From assembly GCA_009801015.1 (NCBI GenBank), contig VHZZ01000635.1, positions 2,917 to 35,915 of the forward strand: a DNA stretch of 32,999 bases. The letters run 5' to 3'. Position numbers and translations under genes: made by a program. This DNA is from Silene noctiflora. Taxonomy: Eukaryota > Streptophyta > Magnoliopsida > Caryophyllales > Caryophyllaceae. The notes below the pieces were generated by a model, which saw only the letters and a program-made list of their open reading frames with translations, was not told where the DNA came from and did no database searches. This document shows positions 25,753-32,999 of this stretch, in pieces (the stretch's first letter is position 1; each line of letters opens with the position of its first letter).

Positions 25753-28700
25753 ATGGCAGCAAAATTGGGATCATTGAGACATAGTTTCATAGAAAGAAGC
25801 AAGGAAAAACTACTATCCCGTAAAGGGTACTCAGAACTAGGCTTTGCAGGTTCAGACGAGGACCTCAAACCCGAAAACGAACACGAACACGAACACGACA
25901 CGACCTGTTGTTGTTGTTTCTGCTGGCGAAGCGGAAATGATCAAACTAAAAGAGGATGTTATAGGTGGATCTGTGATGGGTTTTTGGGATTATGTAATGG
26001 GGTGAAAGTGTTTTTTGAGAATTTGGTTGAGATGGGAAGATCCGACCCAAGAAAAGTGTTTTTTTCAGTTAAAATGGGTGTTTGTTTAGCTTTGGTTTCT
26101 TTGCTTATTTTTCTTAGGAAGCCTTTTGAGGATATTAATCAGTATGCTGTTTGGGCTATTTTGACCGTTGTCGTTTGTTTCGAGTATAGTGTTGGTATGT
26201 TCTTTTGCTTCACTTGGTTAATTATTGGGTAAGACGGTCTTATCTGGTGAGACGGTCCTTTAATGTTAGAATGTTGATTGTCTTGGTTTCGATGATATTT
26301 TGTTGTATCAACGGTTTTAGAGGAGACCAATTGCATGTTATTTTGTTTTGTTTGTTTGAAGTTTATATTGATTATTAAAAAAGTGATTTTTTTTTTTGTA
26401 AGAAGATATTTTTTTGTTGTTGTGGATAATGTTAAGTAATGGAGTATGTGGAGTATGCTTTAAAGTAAGGATTTTTACTTTTTGGAGAAAGATGGAAAGT
26501 GTAAAGTTCAAGTTTTGTTGCTTAAGCCTTGGAGGCTTGGACTGTTCAACTTGTTCTTGTTATTTGTCTAGTGTAGACTAAAAAGGTTACAGTTAGAGTT
26601 TGATTTACCTAATTTGTTAAACAGTGAGATTACTTTAGTCAGAACAACCCCTTGCCCTTCTGTCTAGGATGGGGGTTATACCAGATTTCATGTCGGTTAT
26701 GTACCGGTTTATGTGATCATGTCCGCTGTGTATGATATCGTAACTGTTCTTGTTATGTAGGAGCATCTCATAATAAATGTGTTGTTAGAGTGTTAATGAT
26801 TTCGTATGTAATATGAATGGAGGCGTGTTTTAAAATATTTTTACCAGTGAAGGAAGAAAGGTGGAGAATATGAACTGACTGGCAATGTTTTAATTAAAAG
26901 AGCTCGTTTAATTCATGAATTTTTGACCAACTTAGTTTTGCTGTTCATAAGATTCTTTTGGCTGTGTGTTGGTTGCGGAATCATGTCCTTCGTTTGACTT
27001 TGGAATTGTTTGTGTTTCATAGGAGCCTCACTTAGTAAAGGTTTTAATCGAGCTTTAGGAACACTCTCTGCTGGAGGACTGGCGTTAGGAATAGCTGAAC
27101 TATCAGTTCAGGCTGGAGAGCTCCAAGGACTTTTCATTGTTTCAAGTCTTTTTATTGCAGGTGAGCATTACGGTTCTAATGCTCATTCTTATGATTATCA
27201 GTTGTAGAGTCCTCTTGAAGTGTTGTTCAGTTGTTTCCATTGACAGGACCACCGTAATTTAGTTTATTTATTTTTAGCGTTTTGCCCAACTTTGGTTTAA
27301 TAACCAATTAACGAGCTACAACTTTCCAAGGGGCCACCATTAACAAATATCTTTAAGTCTGCCATGACTGTTTTTGGATATATACTGTATGTTCTAAGAA
27401 TGCTGTCCCTATGCATTAATGTTCAGGTTTTTGTGCAACTTATGTCAAACTGTACCCGAAATTGAAAGCATATGAATATGGCTTCCGGGTATTTCTGTTG
27501 ACATTTTGCATAGTGATGGTGACCGGAAGCAAAACATCCAACTTTTTCCGGACAGCATTTTTCCGCTTATTGCTTATTGCAATTGGAGCTGCTATTGCTT
27601 CGATTGTAAACCTATGCATTTACCCTATTTGGGCTGGTGAGGATCTTCACAAGCTGGTTGTGAAAAATTTCAAGGGAGTTGCTACTTCGTTGGAAGGTAG
27701 GGCTCAACTTCATTTTTTTTCGCTGCTTGTCGATTTTTTTCCCTGGAATTCAAAGCTTTTTATTTGTAGGCTGTGTCAACGGCTACTTGCAGTGCGTGGC
27801 ATATGATAAAATCCCCTCCAAAATTCTTACATACCAAGCTTACGATGATCCTACATATGGTGGTTATAGAGCAGCTCTCCAATCCACTAGCCAAGAGGAA
27901 TCTCTGGTATTTTGCTTTTGTGACCCCTAGTCAATTTTGTTGTCTTCATCTTAATTTTTCTTACGATTTTGCTTAATTGAAATGTTTTGCGTTTTAGTTG
28001 GATTTTGCTACATGGGAGCCTCCTCATGGTCCTTACCGATCATTTAATTACCCTTGGCAATACTATGTTAAAGTCAGTGGCGCTTTGAGACATTGTGCTT
28101 TTATGGTTATGGCAATGCATGGATGCATGCTTTCGGAAATACAGGTATTTTTTTATGGGCCTGATGTTTTTTTGTTGTTGTTTTGGTCTCCCTATAAGCA
28201 TTGGTTGTATCTTACAGCTTCTTTGTAACCGAGTGAGCGTAGAAGCATGTGATTTTTAGGAAGGCATTATCGATACTCCTTCTAGTGCGTTTTTCAGTGG
28301 TGACATCAATGAAATGACTTTAGTTTCTGCTAACAAGTTACAGAATGATCACCACCAACTTTACAGAATGATCACCACCAATTCAGATGTGGTAACAGCG
28401 ATGAATTAATTAGTTTTAGTCTCTCGAGTGATGGATTAAAATTCCTTTAATTTTCTTGATACAGAGAGCCTGATAATGTAGTTCATAGTATAGGCCTTTT
28501 CTCCTTCACTGAATAGTATGACATTCCAATGATTTTTCAAATCATATTGATAACGGGAATATGAAAATTATCTGTGGTCAGGTCGATATAGGACTTTTCA
28601 TTTTAACTTTAAATAAATACTCTGTAATTCTGGCTGAGTAATACTGATAACGTACAAACTACGCAGGCACCCGCAGATAAACGATATGTTTTTGCAAAAG

Positions 28701-29404
28701 AACTTCACAGGGTTGGTATAGCCGGAGCTAAAGTGCTTCGTGAGATTGGCACTAAAGTTGAGAAAATGGAGAAACTAACCCCTGGAGATATACTTGAAGA
28801 AGTTCATTTTGCAGCCGAAGAGTTACAAATCAAGATAGACCAAAAGTCTTACCTTCTGGTCAATTTTGAAAGTTGGGAAGAAGGAAAACGGCCTAAAGAA
28901 TTTGAAGATCCCGAGATTGTTGCTCAAATGAAGGACTGTGGAGGGAGTCAACTTGTCATAAATTCACTCAGTGAAGCGGTTCTAAGTATCGACCCTGAGA
29001 ATATGCATATGCAATCAACAACCGATTTCATGAACTCACGTCTAGGCTCTGTGGCAATGGGACCCAATTCTATGATGATGGGTGCTGGGCCGTCAATGCA
29101 AGGGATGTTTTCAACAGACAGCATGGCCGGTAGGACTCACTGGCCTTCCCGTCTTTCTATTCTACCAGACACGACCATAAATGAGAAGGAAGCTCAAACA
29201 CTTGAGAGTGCAAGTTCCTTGTCATTAGCAACTTTTGCATCCCTTTTAGTAGAGTTTGTCGCCAGACTCGGGAACTTGGTTGTTGCCTTTGAGGAGCTTA
29301 GCGAAAAAGCTTCTTTCAAAGAACCAAATAAACCGGGTGAAAATGATGTTGATGATAGCGGATGTTGGAAAAAATTGATCATGTGCCTTCAGTTCAGAAG
29401 TTGA
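25753..29404 (+). CDS. ALMT9-like: aluminium-activated malate transporter, vacuolar ALMT9-like clade
   Basis: Despite the family name, members of this clade are mostly tonoplast anion channels for malate or chloride. Inferred exons are 25753-26194, 27023-27160, 27427-27696, 27770-27906, 27998-28144 and 28667-29404. This is six exons, as usual for ALMTs, with GT-AG junctions all in phase, encoding 623 aa. The N-terminal half has about six membrane segments, including 102-121, 131-146 and those in exons 2 and 3. Diagnostic motifs are [33 protein letters not shown] (as LKAYEYGFR here), [10 protein letters not shown] at 259-268 and WEPPHGPY at 335-342. The soluble C-terminal half keeps [18 protein letters not shown] and [14 protein letters not shown]-like residues. 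Odd points: an EHEHEHEH run at 42-49 followed by CCCCFC, and a Met-rich stretch ([17 protein letters not shown]) in the C-terminal half. The start ATG at 25753 has a good context (ACAACAATGGC). Confidence 0.92.
26195..27022 (+). other. intron 1 of the ALMT gene, carrying a short palindromic repeat
   Basis: The 828-bp intron is the largest of this gene. At 26230-26242 it contains the palindrome TAAGACGGTCTTA and, a few bases on, GAGACGGTCC. This is the same core as in the MITE at 24948-25070. No coding content is recognised in the rest of it. Confidence 0.6.
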
Positions 29405-29511
29405 AGTCTTTGTTCTTTCATTCATTCTGATTATACAGTTCAAGCTAAGTTCCTGTCGAAGACTTTGGTCCATATTAAGGGATGAAATTTGTGTATAATA
29501 TACAGTGAGTT

Positions 29512-29534
29512 TTGTATGAGACGGTCTCATACAA
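29512..29534. repeat. perfect 11-bp palindrome after the ALMT stop codon
   Basis: TTGTATGAGAC and GTCTCATACAA are separated by one G. The palindrome lies about 110 bases after the stop and is probably in the 3'UTR. It could form a hairpin in RNA or be a remnant of the GAGACGGTCTC repeat family. Confidence 0.8.
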
Positions 29535-29539
29535 GATTT

Positions 29540-30300
29540 TGTGGTAATAGATATATATCTCGCATCATATACAAATGGCACATGCCATTTCCGGGTTCTT
29601 CCAATGTTTTGGGGAAGAAACCGGAGTTGAACTGAATTTATTGAACAAAGAAAATTTTGCTACAGAAATACAGTAATTGGGAAGCATAGACTATTTGCCT
29701 CATGTTTTCGAATATTTTAGGTTAAGATTGTTTTGTAAGAGACTTTTTGTATTGTATTTAGAGATGAATGTTAATTCAAGCAATTTCGAAATATACGAAG
29801 ATTTTTTATAATGTGATACTTCCTTCATCTTGTATACACTCGTCTTTTAATTTTTTTAATTTTTCGAGCAAGTTTAAATGTTAGTTAGCTCATGTTATAC
29901 AATCAATTTTCTGAAACCGAGGCTAATACATGATACGGTATTTAATTCCTTATTTACTTTGTTTTTTTTGTAATTGTTTGACAAGTAACTTATTTAACCA
30001 AATAAGCTAACTCATTTGAGATTTCAGATATCTGATTTGATTTGATTTTCACTTTTTACCCCTTACATCTATACTATTAAATAATTATCATATCCTTTTA
30101 CGCCATTTCATCAAAATCAGTTACCTTTTCATTTAGTTTGCCAAACATTTTTTATATAATCAGCTACCTTATCCGTTATTTTTTTAGGTTCAGTTAACTT
30201 TTCAGTTTTCAGCTATCTTTTCAGGTTACGATTACCTTTTCAGTTAGTTTTTACCAAATAGTGCCTTAAATTTCAAAATATTTAAAACCGGGTTTCAGTT
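29540..30300. other. ALMT 3' flank and AT-rich intergenic DNA
   Basis: No gene is seen. From 30118 to 30245 a CAG(T/C)TA.CTTTTCA motif recurs about five times with variations, next to CAAACATTTT and AAATAGTGCC words typical of plant MITE ends. A Helitron-like 5' start, A followed by TCTATACTATTAA, is at 30067-30080, but I found no matching 3' end. Confidence 0.4.
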
Positions 30301-30339
30301 CTGTTTGAGTTGACGGGTTTTGCTTTATTAATCACTAGT

Positions 30340-30999
30340 TCGGGTCACAATCACAATAAACCCGGTCTCCCCCTCTCTCTTCTTTACCCCTTATTTTATT
30401 TCCTGTTTATGCAAATCATCTGGAAAATAAAAAATTCAATTTTATTTCATCAAAAAATTACTGTAAGTGGACCGTTTTATCTTCGCAATTNATTAATTTT
30501 CCTTCTTTTTTTCTTTTGATTGATCTTTCATTTCATTTTCAATGTATTGCATGAATTAGCTGTGCCCTATGAATATTTATTGAATTTGTATGGTAATTTT
30601 ATTTTATAAGAATTTTTTTAATTGAATTTTGCATTATATATTTGTTTGTAATTTGTAATAATTAGTTTAGTTTGAATGGTCTGATCGTAGTTTGTTTTAG
30701 GGATAATTATTTGTTACATTTAATGAGAAATTTGGAATTTGTGTTGTGATGCCTCGATGAGATTTAGCTTAAATGAGGTATGTCTCCGTCTCAATCATTT
30801 GTTTACGTTTTTTTATATTCTCTGCGAGGGGTATTTAATCAGCGGTAAACAAATAATTAAATAATTAAGACAGAGGGAGTAATTATTTTGTAGTTTAGAT
30901 TTGAGATATGATGTTTAGTGGATAAGGGTTTTTGAATGGTTGGTTGATAATTGTTATGTATTGGTGTTTTGTTTGAAGATCGTTTGACGTGCTTGGGTT
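30340..30999 (+). promoter_or_regulatory. 5' leader of the PP2A-A gene with a probable 5'UTR intron
   Basis: A CT-rich segment (CTCCCCCTCTCTCTTCTTTA, about 30367-30386) looks like the start of a plant 5' leader. GTAAGT at 30463 is a consensus splice donor. A T-rich run ending TTTGTTTGAAG at 30978 could be the acceptor, 21 bases before the start codon. The result would be an intron of about 516 bp in the leader. Many plant PP2A-A genes have such an intron, as far as I recall. One N is at 30491. Confidence 0.4.
30781..30879. mobile_element. Stowaway-like MITE in the PP2A-A leader intron
   Basis: The left end TGTCTCCGTCTCAATCATTT is mirrored by a right end reading AATTAAGACAGAGGGAG. GTTTACG and GGTAAAC lie further inside. 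TA flanks both ends (30779-30780, 30880-30881). At 99 bp it resembles the element at 5887-5976, which shares CAATCATTTGTTTAC. Confidence 0.8.
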
Positions 31000-32999
31000 A
31001 TGATGGAGGAGCCATTGTATCCGATAGCGGTGTTGATAGATGAGCTAAAAAATGATGATATACAATTAAGGCTAAATTCTATAAGAAGACTGTCGACAAT
31101 TGCTCGTGCTCTTGGAGAGGAGCGAACAAGAAAGGAGTTGATTCCGTTTTTGAGTGAGAACAATGATGATGATGATGAGGTTCTTCTTGCTATGGCGGAG
31201 GAGTTGGGCTTATTTATTCCATATGTTGGGGGTGTTGAACATGCCCATGTTTTGCTTCCGCCCCTTGAAACCCTCTGCACTGTTGAAGAAACTTGTGTAA
31301 GGGATAAAGCAGTCGAGTCGTTGTGTAGGATTGGATCACAAATGAAGGAGAGTGATCTGGTCGATCATTTCATTCCTCTTNTGAAGGTGTGCATTTTCTC
31401 CTTTGTCAATGTTTAGAGTGTTGCTAGTTCCTTCCTATGTGCTTGGTATTTTGATACTTCGTATTTGACTATTATGTTAGGGCGAAGATGAAAGAAAAGG
31501 TTTACCTATTCTTACCTAAATCATTTTGGTATATTATCCCTGCTCATGACAATGACCTTTATGCACCATCGACTTTTGCCAATTTTCTTGGCAAAGGGGG
31601 TAAATTATCCCGTTATCGCGCCTTGATTGGAATAGATTCTACTCAAGTAGGACCTATTTATCTCATCTATAGAAGAACAGAAAAAAGATTGCTTTCTCTT
31701 TTCGTAGTATTTTATAGGTTAATCTCCAAGTGGACGGGGAGGTAATGTGCCCTACTCCAGGGGGACATGAAAATTGAAAAATCAAACCTGACACCTATGG
31801 GTTAGAAGGTTACATATAAATTCTTGTTTTGGTAGATTATTTTCCTTGTACAGTATGCATGTGTGTGCACACGTATGTTGGAGTTGTGAAGAATCATTTT
31901 TAATTTGTCGTCAGTTATTATATGCCCAGTGTATTCCTTTCTTACAGATGTTTTTATCTTGCAGAGACTAGCAGCAGGAGAATGGTTTACTGCTCGTGTA
32001 TCTGCATGTGGCCTTTTCCACATCGCTTATCCAAGTGCGCCAGATGCACTGAAGTCAGAGTTACGATCAACCTATCGTCAGTTGTGTCAAGATGACATGC
32101 CAATGGTTAGAAGATCTGCTGCCTCAAATTTAGGGAAGTTTGCTGCAACTGTNGAGCCTAGTCATCTAAAGACTGATGTGATGTCAATGTTTGAGGACTT
32201 AACTCAAGATGGTATACATCTTTACTTTTTTTTTTCTTCAGTTTCTTTTATTTTCACTTTCTGTCGATGCAATGAACTTTTGATGTGCGGACCTTTGTTT
32301 TCATTTGTAAAATGGTAGGGATGACTAATTTCGATGGGCCAAATTTGAAGATTTGTAGTTTTGTACTGCAAAAAAATGTTGAGAATAATGTTATTGTATT
32401 TGCTGACTGTTGGATGATATAAGCAGGTTGATTGTAATTTCATTAAGAATTTCTTAATGAATCACTCAATGGGGCTGGATGTGTTGAATGGGTTTTTCTT
32501 CTTGAAGTTTTTTGGCTTGGAAAAAGCATTCTTTTTGATACAATGGCTGCTATGCCATTATGGTAAAGATTAAAACCAAGAGGTGACTGGAAGAGTTTTA
32601 GCTTTAGTGATTCAGGGCAAACAATAAAGAACATAATGTTNAGAAAGCAAGCGCTGAGTAACTGAAATTGCTGGATGATATTTGGCAGGAGAGGATTAAT
32701 TACATCCTCTCTTTTACAACTCTTATTAATGACATACTGAGATTTTGTGAAACTAACTGACCATGTATTCATCTATTATATGACATTATCTAGCCGCACA
32801 GTNGTCAAGAGTTAATAACCTCATTAGAGCATTACATTAGCAGATCCTTGCTTTTAAATTGAGGAGCATGGCTGACAAAAAGATTGCAAATGTCAGGAGT
32901 ATATCCCATCAAGAAACTGCATTTATATCTTCATACCTTAGCTGGACTTCAGGAAAAGAGCCCATGAATCAGAATTTTTTAAAAAAAAAATNGNANTNG
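31000..32999 (+). CDS. PP2AA: protein phosphatase 2A scaffold subunit A (65 kDa regulatory subunit), 5' part only
   Basis: This HEAT-repeat scaffold binds the PP2A catalytic subunit and a variable B subunit. Two exons are visible: 31000-31386 (129 codons) and 31965-32211 (82 codons plus one base). The junctions are in-phase GT-AG. The start [20 protein letters not shown] and the segments [40 protein letters not shown] and [20 protein letters not shown] are close to all plant A subunits. Exon 1 ends at the HFIPL.K junction and exon 2 opens [16 protein letters not shown]. Exon 2 ends TQD plus G, and the rest (about 375 residues of a family length near 587) is not in the window. The downstream 788 bases look like intron and hold no matching exon. 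The N at 31381 affects one codon where the family has Val; the N at 32153 is silent (GTN). Confidence 0.9.
31488..31800 (+). other. coding-like insert of unknown origin in PP2A-A intron 1
   Basis: Within the 578-bp intron is an 85-codon open frame (31488-31745). Its codons encode a plausible mixed, basic protein ([20 protein letters not shown] and so on) that looks unlike ordinary AT-rich intron. A GC-rich stretch, AAGTGGACGGGGAGGTAATG, and CCAGGGGGACATG follow. The style resembles plant mitochondrial or retroelement DNA, but I do not recognise a gene and see no insertion boundaries. Confidence 0.3.
32212..32999 (+). other. start of PP2A-A intron 2, open at the right edge
   Basis: The donor GTATAC follows exon 2. 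No exon matching the next PP2A-A segment is visible before the window ends. Ns are at 32641, 32803 and 32992 onward, and the sequence ends in a poly-A run with several Ns, which looks like a low-quality contig end. Confidence 0.6.

Noticed and set aside
30068-30339. A complete small Helitron from TCTATACTATTAA to CTAG at 30335-30338
   Set aside because: There is no stem-loop within the expected 8-20 bases before that CTAG, so only the 5' end is mentioned, at low confidence.

Overview
The window is plant nuclear DNA, most likely from a eudicot. It is AT-rich, its genes have many GT-AG introns, and the gaps between genes are full of short inverted-repeat elements (MITEs) and retroelement debris. 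Some repeat motifs look Caryophyllales-like to me, for example the TACTCG..CGAGTA palindrome in an LTR and the recurring GAGACGGTCTC palindrome. That lineage guess is from memory and weak. Isolated N bases and a ragged N-containing right end suggest a draft assembly.

Layout. Positions 1-1660 may hold the 5' part of an unidentified minus-strand gene. Positions 1860-2115 are a minisatellite ending in a MITE-like terminus. Positions 2150-4375 are a decayed LINE whose RNase H region is split by a complete 1200-bp solo LTR with a perfect 5-bp target duplication. A non-autonomous hAT-like element follows at 4538-5051. Four recognisable genes then follow, all on the + strand. PRP4-type splicing kinase: 5293-11995, 12 exons, 992 aa. 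A conserved plastid-targeted multi-pass membrane protein: 18402-21307, 5 exons, 345 aa. A vacuolar-clade aluminium-activated malate transporter: 25753-29404, 6 exons, 623 aa. The scaffold A subunit of protein phosphatase 2A: from 31000 and running off the right edge. I placed splice sites by hand, using GT/AG signals, reading-frame phase and protein-family continuity. All four models stay open across every junction.

The genes are ordinary housekeeping or transport genes, and nothing suggests they work as one system. PRP4 kinase acts on the spliceosome in the nucleus, PP2A-A builds phosphatase holoenzymes, ALMT moves anions across the tonoplast, and the plastid protein has no known role that I can name. 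The region from 12.3 to 18.3 kb and the one from 21.7 to 25.5 kb are mobile-element territory. They contain a long-TIR element, two Helitron-type 3' ends and several palindromic MITEs. At least three Stowaway-like MITEs lie inside PRP4 kinase introns, and one lies in the likely 5'UTR intron of PP2A-A.

I did not find a convincing new biological system. The most interesting observations are the nested solo LTR in the LINE, possible alternative 3' exons of the PRP4 kinase, a duplicated splice-acceptor region and a duplicated start-codon context in the plastid protein gene, and an unexplained coding-like block in a PP2A-A intron.
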